Source of the DNA: Dichetophora obliterata
Taxonomy: Eukaryota > Arthropoda > Insecta > Diptera > Sciomyzidae
Direction of reading: 5' to 3'
NCBI GenBank assembly: GCA_963920525.1
Contig: OY986439.1
Span: forward strand, 23,340,819-23,404,818
DNA: 64,000 bases
Shown: positions 1 to 10,900 of the stretch, one piece after another
Layout of the letters: each line of letters opens with the position of its first letter
Numbering within the stretch: the stretch's first letter is position 1
Made by a program: the position numbers and the translations under genes
The notes under the pieces: generated by a model
What the model was told of the DNA's origin: nothing
Seen by the model: only the letters and a program-made list of their open reading frames with translations
The model's database searches: none

Positions 1-430
1 TTATTTTTTGGTGAAAATTTATAGAATGTTGTTATTTTAATTGTTTTCAAGATTTTTTGAGCAAGTTTTTTAGATAATTTATTATTTTAAGTGTTTTAAA
101 CTAAATATACACAAAAAAAATTGCAGTTGGTGTAGTCGTTTTTCCAGCTTTTGTGTCTCCCAGTTTGCTGTTCTGTTTAGGAAAAACACTTGCAACTACT
201 TGAGGATGAATGGGGAGGATTTCGAAATTATATCATGATTCAAGCGCCAGCTGACTGCATTTCGGATTTTTCAACTTTAAGCGGATGTACCAGGTCAGCA
301 GTCTTCCTTATTTCTGTAATCTAAATACTTTGCATTCATTCTCAAATAGTTATACATACTTTCCCCAATCTACTTATAATAATTAGTCTAATTAGTCTAA
401 CTAAAACTACTAATTGGGAGCATAAAAAAT
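1..430. other. AT-rich DNA, no gene recognised
   Basis: Mostly A/T runs. A short frame near 190-293 (+) reads EDEWGGFRNY and APADCISDFSTLSGCTR and ends at a possible donor. It could be a degraded transposon piece, but I cannot assign it. Confidence 0.3.
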
Positions 431-579
431 CGGAAAGGCTGAAAGGAAAATAATGGATGTTGCAGACATAGCTTGCGATTGAATGAGGTACTTTTGCTCA
501 AAAACAATTAAAATAAAAAGGTTTTATATCACGCGAAACTCAGTGGTAGAACAATCACTTGGTGAGAGAAGTTAATATT

Positions 580-930
580 CTATTGAAATTAAGCCGGCTT
601 ACTTTGATATCGTTGATAATATTATATTCAAATTAAAAAAGCGTTTCACCAAAAATGATCGTATATTGTTGGCATTGTCATAAGCTTACGAAATGAAGCC
701 GGCTAGTTTGAAAATATTATGATCTGTAGGCTTAAAAATACCCTCTGATGCCGAGATGTCTGTCGCAAAGAAATATCTGGAGAAAAAAGGGATGAGCATC
801 AGAAAACATCACCAAATTCAATAAGTTTTGATACGTTGAATGAATTGCATCTAATGCGCGATGCGTTTCCTGATACTTATAATTTGTTTTGTGCAATTGA
901 AACATTCGGCAACAGTACGGCGGTATTGCG
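580..930 (+). pseudogene. hAT-like transposase relic, C-terminal part
   Basis: Plus-strand reading gives YFDIVDNIIFKLKKRF at about 600-650, AKKYLEKKG near 770, and MRDAFPDTYNLFCAIETFGN near 856-910, followed by STA. Layout and motifs fit the C-terminal region of hAT-type transposases of the DUF4371 or zinc-finger-MYM kind, where ETFxxSTAxxExSFS leads into the dimerisation domain. Stops (for example TAA at about 680) and frameshifts are frequent and no N-terminal part is visible, so this is a dead fragment. Assignment rests on motif memory only. Confidence 0.5.
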
Positions 931-1125
931 GCGGTACGGCGGAAGCATCATTTTCCCGTGTAAACCAAATCAACAGAGTTCAAAGATTATCTTCGCAAAT
1001 TTAATGAGAAACTAAGACGATTGCCTTTGTATTAAACAGCAGAGCTGTGACTGTAGTGGAAATCAATATAATACATTAGAAATTCGCTTTCAAACATTGA
1101 ACTCATTTATGTTATATTTAAAGCA

Positions 1126-1482
1126 TAGTACTCTGTTCAGTTTCATGTGAAATTCCACTCAAATCTCCATACAAAAAGTGACAGCTGCGAAACAAGTGTG
1201 GAAATTTTCACAGAATGTTCGTCAGAGCAGTACTCTGTTCCGCTGCGTGAAATTATCGCAACATGTTTCTGAGCAACATTTTTTCACGACAATTTAATTG
1301 TACTGCCTATTTATTTTGAAGTGAAAAGAGAGATATCATATGAAATCTTCCAACTTATTTTCTGAGTCTCTCTGAGAAACGTTGCCATAGAAATTCCTCG
1401 CAACAAACTTTAAGTCAGAAATTTCACGCAACAAAGAAATAGATGTTGCCAGCGAAGTTTCACGCAAGCGAACAGAGTACTA
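1126..1482. mobile_element. MITE with TAGTACTCTGTTC termini
   Basis: 357-bp non-coding element. The left end TAGTACTCTGTTCAG is matched inverted at the right end, ...GAACAGAGTACTA. A third copy of the motif lies inside, at about 1230. It is rich in TTTCACGCAA-like words and has no reading frame of note. Confidence 0.65.
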
Positions 1483-2015
1483 GGCTTTATATGTTAATAT
1501 ACTTAACTTTTTTTTTACTAAAATATACATTTGAACAATAAACTCATTAAATAACATGTAAATATATAAAAAATTCATTTGAAAATATGTTAATATGCAT
1601 ATATATATTTATATACAAATGTATGAAAAAATTTGTATTTTTTTACTGGAGGCTCAGCCTGCCCGGCTCTTATTTTCTGGCTACGGGCCTGCGTTTTGGG
1701 CAGCCACCAAATTATAATCCGATGAAAATTAAATTTAGATATGCCATAGCAGACAAAATTTGAGGGAACACTTTTTTTTTAACCATTTTGCTTAAAAGAT
1801 AATGGCTCTAAATTCAATTTACCAGCAAAACGGAGTTTTCCCCATACAAATCGTATGGGAAAATTAGAAAATGAATTCGCGACCTCTAAACCTTTACCAA
1901 TTGAGATGCGCTTCACAGAGGGTGTTTCTAAGGTCAAGTGGAAGTATTAAAGCCGTGGACTTCTGTCAAAATAAAAAAAAAATATATATATATTTTTGGG
2001 ACACCCTAATATATA
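1483..2015. other. AT-rich DNA with one transposon end
   Basis: No gene. Near 1990-2012 the words TTTTTGGGACACCCTAATA look like the right terminus of a small element whose left-end motif AGGGTGTCCCAAA also occurs at about 31815. Its own left end was not found. Confidence 0.35.
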
Positions 2016-2942
2016 TTAGGTTGGGTCAATTTGTATGGAGGTAAACAAATTGATGTTGCCTGGGCGATTTTCGGATCCGGCATGAAAAGTTATTTAAAAA
2101 AAACAGAGGCGATAGGGGTTCTTAAGGAATTTTTTTTAAAAAAAATGTGTATATAAACGTGCGCAGCTAGAGCAAAACTGATGCCAGAAATGAAATCCTC
2201 GTACCCAATTCAACCTAAAACCAGTCTCACATTTATATGTTTTTATACAAACATTTATCGTAAAAAATTGCTAAAGAAAAAAATTCACAAAATTCAAGGT
2301 ATGATTTTAACGTTGGTGCCTATGTAACATATTTTTGACCATCACGACTGAACCACTGATACTATCCACCTTATATTTACAACATATGTTCGTGTGGTCC
2401 TCCGAAATTTTTTTTAATTTTTTTAGATCCCCCTAGGTGGCGCTGTGGTCAGTTTTGTAAAAAATTATATTTACAAACCGATAAAAATTAACCACAGCGC
2501 CACCTAGAGGGATCTAAAAATCCAAAAAATTTCGGAGGACCACACGAACACATAATGTGAATATGAGGTGGATAGCTTCAGTGGTTTCGCCCTGTTGGTC
2601 GAAAATACGCACCAATGTTAAAATTATACCTTGAATTTTGTGAATTTTTTCTTTAGGAAGTTTTTACGATAAATTTTTTTATAAGAACGTATAAATGTGA
2701 GACTGGTTTTAGGTTGAATCAGGTACGAGGATTTCATTTCTGGCATCAATTTTGCTCTAGCTGCTCACGTCTATATACAAAATGTTCTTAAAAAAAATTC
2801 CTAAAGAAAAAGTTCAGAAAATTAAAGATGTGATAGGGTAAAGTGCACCCCTATTCCCCCTTTTTGTTTTTTTTTTAAATAACTTTTTATGCCGGATCTG
2901 AAAATCGCAACGTAGGTTTGCAAATCGACTCAGCCCAATGTA
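2016..2942. mobile_element. Large foldback (full-length palindromic) element
   Basis: About 927 bp made of two inverted arms, roughly 2016-2453 and 2489-2942, matching along nearly their whole length with a short AT-rich centre. Matching landmarks include GGATCCGGCATGAAAAGTTA against its near-complement around 2886, ATTTCATTTCTGGCATCA near 2730, and CCACAGCGCCACCTAG at the centre. Ends are TTAGGTTGGGTCAATTTG and, inverted, CATTGGGCTGAGTCGATTTG. No coding frame. It is likely a non-autonomous DNA transposon, superfamily unknown. Confidence 0.8.
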
Positions 2943-2990
2943 TATAATAAATTGGCCTTGCAGTATCGTTTTGAATCAGAGTGCAACAAA

Positions 2991-3413
2991 AGGCCTAACC
3001 AAAATAGACGAGTCGCTACGTAACGAGTGAAGACGAAAATGTTCGCTTAAACGCAATTCAATGTTTATGTCCAAAATAGACACACGTCAACTCATCGAAA
3101 CTGAACGAAACGGTTTGACAAAACGTTTTGTTTCGTAAGAAACGAACTTTTAGCGTCTCAACTCGTCAACAACAGCTGTTCAAAGTGTGCGAAATTTTTT
3201 TCACTCATAGTTCACAAATTTTTATTTAATAATTAAAAAAGTTGTAATTGCACTTTAATTTATAACTAAATGACACTCTGTTCGCAATTGATCAGTTGTT
3301 TCAGACGAGTTGATCAAACCGTTTTGTTTTGGGTTAAATGTCAAAACAGACGAAACGAGTGCATATATTCGGCAAGTTGCAATCGTCTCGTTTCGTATAT
3401 TTTGGTTGGGCCT
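2991..3413. mobile_element. MITE with AGGCCTAACCAAAATA termini
   Basis: 423 bp. Left end AGGCCTAACCAAAATAGACG, right end inverted AGGCCCAACCAAAATATACG. The interior has repeated GACGAAACGAG-type words. A related end (AAGGCCCAACCAAG) occurs near 36231. No coding potential. Confidence 0.6.
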
Positions 3414-4100
3414 AAAGTCTGTCTTCAAATCTCAGTAATTTCAGATTTAAACAAGCTTATAAATTTATTAAATTGTTTCTTTTCGCGTTTTATTGAACAA
3501 CTAACGAAAAAGATTTGGTTATAATAAAAAAGTTAACAAAACGAAATTATGAAAGATATAGGAGCACTCTACTAAGAAAAACTCCAGTGCTTATAATTAT
3601 TCCCACATTTCCGCATTTTTACGGGTAAATCATTGCAATGATTACGACATTGTTTGTTCGAACTAGAGCAAAAAAAAACATTCAGACTTAATTACAGGCT
3701 AACAATTAATAAATTAATTTTCTCAATGCATAAGAAAATATTTTAATTGATAGTGATTTAGTGGTGAACTATTTATTATGCATGAAACAAAAAAAATAAA
3801 ATATCAATGAAACTATATAAAATGACGTTTTACTTGGCACCTGATCAACCAAACAAGCGAACAGCACGTTAGCACTTTAGTCAAATGGCCCACCAAGCAG
3901 TCTGTCTCTGATTGAGTTGTTTTGTTCTGATTCAGAACAGAACATGGCAGACTGACAGGCACTGCTAGCTGGCATGAACAAAAGTCCACTTGTTGCCGCC
4001 GCCGCCATCACCGCTGCCATTCTATAAGGTAGGCCAAGATAAAAAACCAACACATTGTTGGAGCAGCGATCGATCTATTGACTAATTGAGTTTGAATGAA
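3414..4100. other. AT-rich intergenic DNA
   Basis: No gene seen. A TATATAAA-like box lies near 3815, followed by GC-richer DNA with GCCGCCGCCGCCATC at about 3996. This is not enough to call a promoter. Confidence 0.25.
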
Positions 4101-4118
4101 CAACAAAAAACCTAGGTG

Positions 4119-4505
4119 GGTGTTCAGTTGCGTACAAACCAAACCGAGTACGCGACAGGAGGGAGACAATCAAGCTATCAATTTATTGACAACATGCTGT
4201 GCTATAATTTGAATATAGATCATTAAATAACCGCAGCACTTGAGTTACGGTGGAAGTAGTACTCGTAGAAGTAGTATGAAATGGTATTGTTGGTGAGACA
4301 TTCCGTTCTCACTCTGAGTGCGACGACAGACAAGGTTTTAAGCTGCAGTCAACTTAAGCAAAACACAGCGAACAATCGATCCGAACAATCTGTTAAAATT
4401 AATATTCTACATTTAAAAACAGTGTCAAAAGTAGTAAATTGCAGTAGCAGCAACGGTAGCAACGACTGGTGGCTCTACAGGTGGTGCCACTTCAACTAGG
4501 TGGTG
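4119..4505 (+). promoter_or_regulatory. Possible plus-strand promoter or 5' UTR
   Basis: TGTTCAGTTG at 4121-4130 fits the insect initiator (TCAGTT, A+1 at 4126). CGACA at +28 to +32 matches four of five DPE positions. The following 370 bp are GC-richer than the surroundings, with CAG/CAAC words typical of fly 5' UTRs, and GGTGAGC near 4501 could be a donor. No coding start is recognised. It could equally be an enhancer or chance. Confidence 0.2.
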
Positions 4506-4806
4506 AGCTATTCACGCTTATTAGTTATGCAAATTAAACTAATATTTTCTGCTTTACTTTGGAAATAATAAATATAGCTATGATTTAATTTGTTTTGCCC
4601 GTTGGTTTCAATAATAACATTTTTATTTTACTGTGTTTTTGTAGTCAGTTAATCTGCATCTGAACTTTTTTAAGCAACAATTTTATTAATTAATTTCAAT
4701 GTATGTTTATGAAGAATATTAACTAAATCTTTGAAGCTGCATTGAAAAGCTGATTTATTTATGCCTTATAAAGATTAACAATATTTATATACTAATCGAT
4801 ACTCAC

Positions 4807-4920
4807 TTATGTCCCAACTCATGTGCGATCGTATGCGACAACATGATGCCGTTGTCTTCATTGACGCTGCACGATTTCTTCGGTTTACACATGCCGCCCA
4901 CATTGGCCAAACCGAGAGTC
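4807..4920 (-). CDS. ADAMTS exon: zinc-binding helix
   Basis: 114 bp. Acceptor is gtcatttcag, donor GTGAGT. It encodes [18 protein letters not shown] and then [20 protein letters not shown], with two bases (AA) left over, which would complete the Asn of HELGHN. The zinc motif HExxHxxGxxH is therefore split: two His ligands and the catalytic Glu are here, while the third His and the Met-turn must be in the next exon, left of this window. The sequence has no damage. Confidence 0.94.
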
Positions 4921-7900
4921 CTGAAATGACACAAAATGTCGATGAAATCCAAATTTTAACATTCTAAAGTCTACTCTGTCGCTAAGAGCTCTATAAATCG
5001 CAGTTTAAATCAACTTACATGCAATTATCGCCACAGATATTCTTCCGCGTAATAAGTATTGCGACATCGTGATGCTGCGGATCATTTTCATTGGCAGTGT
5101 TCAGTTTGTGTTGCCAGCTGAAAGGAGAAGATGGGATGGATATAAATTAACTTCAAACTATGATGGAGAGATCGCAATTCATGTGTAATTTTAAATGCGA
5201 AAAACGGACTCTGTTCATTTTAGCACGCACGCGCAGAGATTGCAGGACATTAGTAGGTATGCTCAATAGAGTGGGGCGATTAGTATGGAAGGAAAAAAGT
5301 GTTAATGGGCGCTTCGCGTTTCTGATTCTTGGGATTGTACTGAGCAAAAAAGTCCACTAGACCATACGTCTACGGTGAAAATCGAACTTCCAGATTTTGA
5401 CTATCAATTTTTTCTCAGATTTTTGCCACGTTTTTTTTTTGGATATTTTGGCCTATAACAGCCAAACCATTGAGATTTTTGTCTTAGTATTGGATCGAAA
5501 ATCTCAATGTTTTGGCTGTTATAGGCCAAAATATCCAAAAAAAACGTGACAAAAGTCTGAGAAAAAACTGCAAGTCAAAATCTGGAAGCTCGATTTTCAC
5601 CGTAGACGTATGGTCTAGTGGACTTTTTTGCTCAGTACAATCCCAAGAATCAGAAACGCGAAGCGCCCATTAAGATGTTCAAATCGCCCCACCCTAATCC
5701 TAAATGGTCACTGCATGGTGTCAGCCCACTCGAGGAAGCTGGGCATCACCACGAATGGCAACTGCAGAAAATCCAAGGAACCATCCACGGTTGAGACCCT
5801 GGATCAACTACTATGTACATTAGAGTGGGTCGAAAAAAAAGTTTGAAAAAACCACCCCCTATATCAAAAATTACCTCGAGAGGATTCCAAAAATAAAAAA
5901 TTTTTTTACCACCGAGAAAACAGCAAAACTGGTCTTTTTTCATAAATTCAGTATAACATGTCCGATCTTAAAAATCATGTGTCGCACGGAGAAAATTAAT
6001 TAGCTTAAATCAAGCAAATGTTTTGCTTAAAAGCAAATAAGCAAAACTTGGCTCAATCACGGTGTGATTTTAGAAAAAGATTGCTCAATTGAAATCACTC
6101 CTCATGTATTTAGTAAAATAAAAATTTTGATTAAATTCAAGCAAAATTTTGCTGAGTTATTATAAAATGTAAAAGCAAATTTCTACTTAATTTAAGCAAA
6201 TATTTGCTAAGTTATTATAAACTCAAATAGCAAAATTTTACTCAATTCAAGCAAATTTCTTCTAAACACACGAGCACACGTTTATTCTTAATGGAGAAAA
6301 TTAGGCGACAATTGGTTAACAACTGCGATGGTCGAATGGATGAGCCCATGCACTTACACTCACGCTACCGAGGTTCAAATCTCCAGATGGTGGTAATTTT
6401 TCAATTTAATTTAATGTTAATAATTATTTCACTTCAAAAATATCCTAGATTTCAGCAAAAACTAATCAAAATATGCTATTTCAATTTATAATAACTAAGC
6501 AAATATTTGCTTGAGTTAAGTAAAAATTTGCTTTTTCAGTTTCTAATAACTAAGCAAAATTTTGATTAAGTTCACGCAAATATTTGCTCAGTTATTGGGG
6601 GTTGGAATTAGTTTTAAAGGTTTTCTAAGAGATGGCGTAACTATCAATAGATCGCATCGGGCACACCTGTGACTATATTCATTTCAAAGCACATTGTGTA
6701 AGCTTCATTTTTCAGTATGTGTCATTCCACTGAAGTGTAAACAACATATATTTTTTTTTCTCTGTGAACATGTCGACTTTCGTTCCAACAAAATGCAATT
6801 TGCGGGAAGGTTTACTTTTGTGCTTCCATTTGAAGAAAAAAGCGGTTGAAGCACAACGCACGCTTACTGAGGCTTACGGGGACTATGCTCCATAGATTTC
6901 TACTTGTGAGTACTGGTTTCGTCGGTTTAAAAGTGGTGATTTTTATACGGAAGACAAAGAGCGTCCGGGCCAGCCGAAAAAGTTTGAAGATGAGGAATTG
7001 GAGGCTTTGCTCGATGAAGACCCGTGTCAAACCCTTTAAGAATTGTCAGAATCATTGGGAGTCGACTTATCAACAGTCGGCAAACGCTTGAAGGCCATGG
7101 GAATGATTCAAAAGCAAGGAAATTGGGTGCCGTACCAGTTGAAGCCGAGAGACGTTGAACGGCGATTTTGCATGTGCGAACAACTGCTTCAACGGCATAA
7201 AAGGAAGAGTTTTTTGCATCGTATTGTCACTGGCGATGAAAAGTGGATACATTACGATAATCCTAAGCGAAAAAAATCGTGGGGACCACCCGGCTATGCA
7301 TCAACATCGAGGGCCAAGCCGAATATTCATGGCGCCAAGCTTATGCTGTGTATTTGGTGGGATCAGAAGGGTGTCGTGTACTCTGAGCTGCTAAAACCTA
7401 ACGAAACCATCACTGGGGAACGCTACCAACAACAATTGATGCAATTGAGCCGAGCATTAAAGGTTAAACGGCCGGAATATGCCAAAAGACACGACAAAGT
7501 GGTTTTTCAACATGACAACGCACGGCCACATGTTGCAAGAACCGTCAAGGAAACGTTGGAGGCGCTGAATTGGGATGTGCTACCCCACCCGCCTTATAGC
7601 CCAGACATAGCCCCTTCCGACTACCACCTATTCAGATCGATGACGCATGGCTTGGCTGAGCAGCGCTCCACTTCTTACGAGGATACCAAAAAATGGGTCG
7701 ATTCGTGGATTGCCTCAAAAGACGAATCGTTCTTATGGCGCGGAATCCATATGCTGCCAGAAAGATGGGAAAATGTTGTAGCTAACGATGGACAATACTT
7801 TGAATAATATACATTGTACCGTTGTTTCTAAATAAATGCTCAAAAACCGAAAAAAAACCTTTAAAATTAATTCCAACCCCCAATATTATTAATTGAAATA

Positions 7901-10900
7901 GCAAATTTTGATTAGTTTTTGCTGAAATTTAGCATAGCTTTGAAGTGGCTGAAAATCAAGCGCAAGTTTTGCTAAACCACAATACAAGTTTAGCAAATAG
8001 TTTTCTCCGTGTCGGTCAAAAGAGTTTAACAAATACTACATTTTCTCTTCCGAGCGTTTTCACTTCCGAAGTCATATTCGACTAGTAAGCCCCGTTAGCC
8101 CGATTTACCCCCTCTTCAATTTTTTTTATTTTCTTATAAAATTAAACCATGACGATCAAATCGTCTCACTGTTTCACAAATGTAGTTTTTAATTTTCGTA
8201 AGTGTTTAGTAAATGTCACGTAAGCTTTTTTATTTTAGTAAAAATGAAAGGCATTGGATAAAGATAAGGACAAAATGGTTGAGGCAAGGAAAAGACAATA
8301 TATTAAATTTGTTTTTTTATTACTAAATTACCCGAGAAACAATTTCATATTTTGTGTCAATAAAGTATCTGACATATGTCCGGTGCCCGTGTCGGTAAAT
8401 GTCCGACCTCTGCACCGAAAGAAGTGCTAGTTCTGGAATACCTTGAGCAGGCACAATGTACGAACAAAGACCGATTCGGGAACTCGTTGGTTTATTTTGT
8501 CCGAATATAGTCGCTCGTTTTTGAACACTTTATTGAGATAATACAGACTTACTACGGTACTATTTCAGGTACCTTTCAAGGTACTTGTTGGGTATGTTTC
8601 GGGCACATTGTAGTTAAGACTCAGGCCGATACTCTGGACTTTTGTGCCTGAGTAGTTTGGTATGAACACAAATTGTTTCTTGGGTCACTAGAGTACTAGA
8701 AACAATTTTCAAATTATTAAGGCCGAAGGAGAACGTCCAGTTGAAACTGATCCGGATATTAACGAAGAAGATATAAAATTACAATTACGGTATTCACAAG
8801 GTGTGCTATCATGTCATATTGTCCTAAAATTTTACAACTAAAATTTACAAGATAAATAAATGTAATAAGAAACAGCTGTTTGATTACGACACTTCAATAA
8901 ACATAGCTTTCAGAATTGTAATATATTAGTACTTTTTTATATGACAGGGAACAATAAAATGTTTAAACTAGTGTAAAATCTTAGGACAATATGACATTAT
9001 GGCATGATAGCATACCTTGTGAATATCCTAAATAAGTTTCTCTGTTTCTATAAAAAAACTTCTAAATGTAATTTTTTATTGTTCGCTATATTACTTTTAT
9101 ATTTTAAAGTAAACTTTCATGTTTCAGTTTAACTTAACTAAATGTTTCTTGTTATTAAAAATTAATAATATTTTCCATTATTATTTGGCTATTTGAGTCT
9201 TTTGAGTCTTTTGGCTATTTGAATATTTTGAGACAGACAATCTGTGATAGATATACAGACATCAAGACAGACAAAGAGCAACTAAGACATATTTAAATCT
9301 ATTTTTATTTTGTTTTTTCTAAGTTTTAAAACCGTAACTAAGCACTAAAAAAATAAAGTAACCGAATGTAGCAATTATGATGTTATATTAGCAATTATAA
9401 TGTTATTACATGAAATACAACTTTTTAATAAATCTTAAATGTTTTAGGCCAAACTAAATTCTTTCGAACATTTTTCTACATTTCAATTTAACAAAACGAC
9501 TTGTCTTTATGTAAGCCACTTAGCTTATTTTCTTTATTAATAAAAATAGTTTTGAAAAACCGGCTTGTGTGGTAAAAGAAAACTATTTTTTGTGTTAAGA
9601 ATCCATTTGACAAATTATCTTATCTTTTTCATTTTCAAAAAAAAACAATTCAATTTTGACGTACGTCAAAATGAGTCGCAAAATTTTTAAAATTTTTAAA
9701 ATTCTTGCCTCACGTAACATGTCACCTTCCCGCTTTTCTCTTTGCCTGTAGCTGTCAAAATGAGGCAAATGAGTCGCCTCATTTGAGGCAAGTCTGAACA
9801 GCCTCATTAGAACCGTCTCTAATTTCGTATGTTTTTCCATCTGTATAAAATGTCAGTTTGACAAATTATTGTAAAATTTTTTTGTGAAAATGAAACAAGA
9901 AGTAAATTTTATTATATTTACTCAATAAATTGATTTATAATGAATTTATTTTTGGTTTGAATAGCCGAAGGACATTTTAGAGCTTTACGTTTTACAAAAA
10001 TTTCAAAAGCTGTTGACGAGTCAGATAGTGTGGAGAAAAAAGAAAAGAGCTGCCTGACAAAATCTTAATTTTGACACACAGATGAGATTTGGTATGTAAT
10101 TTTTTTGACATGTCATCTGTTTAAAACATGTGGTCTAGGGTAACCTTTAGCCGTTCATATACCGCTAGTAATTGGATGGAACCTTAATTTATCCAGTTCT
10201 CATCGATATTGAAGTACCAAAGCGCTAGGCAAGGGGGTAAAAATTTTAATTTGGAAACTGAATCTCGGTCAGGTTCGTATGTTATGATTCTAATATCACT
10301 CAAAGTTGAAGCAAAGAACTCATCTCATGTTGGCAGACTATTGCTAGTCACTAACGCGTGAAACCAATGATATATACACTCCAGGAAATGCAAGCAGTAT
10401 AATACTAGCGTTTTAATAGTGCCGACTCCACCAGTATTCTTTCTTTATTATACCACCCCTGCCAATGAATTTTTCTGTAGAAAATTAACATTTCGTGAGG
10501 GCGAAAAAGCACTAGATCACCCTTGAACTATAGCTATACTTGTGCTCTGGGAACCAATTGGGTATATTTGCTATAGTTTAGTATTACTTCCCTTGCACGA
10601 GTATATTCAACCCAAATGGTGGTACTTGGTTCTTTTTCTAGCATACCTGCAATTTCCACGTTTTAGAAAAATTAGGATTCATATTTGTTTTATTTTTTAT
10701 ATTTATTTATATTCCGTTTTTATTTCACCATTTTAAAATATTTTCTTCCGCAATTTTTTTTTTTACGTCAGCACCTCTTATAACCTCAAAAGACTTAAGT
10801 GTACTAAAAAGTAGGTATACACAAATCAATACAAGAGCTGCGCAAACATGTCTGTCTTGCTTATACTTAGGGTTGCCGGCGCTCACAAATCGGTACGCAG

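Larger units (their letters stand above)
5985..8011. mobile_element. TIR element (CACGGAGAAAA ends) split by a mariner
   Basis: Left end CACGGAGAAAATTAATTAGC, right end ...TTTTCTCCGTG, flanked on both sides by TCG (5982-5984 and 8012-8014), a possible 3-bp target duplication. The interior has many AAGCAAATATTTGCT-type words. Removing the mariner at 6595-7883 leaves about 738 bp with no coding frame. It also carries a tRNA-like segment at 6327-6386. Confidence 0.65.

Noticed and set aside
5153..5846. Two frames with the same [15 protein letters not shown] start on opposite strands
   Set aside because: They are the two arms of a palindromic MITE, not a duplicated gene.
7070..7394. Alternative frames overlapping the mariner transposase
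   Set aside because: They are shadow frames, repeated identically in copy 2 with no known domain.
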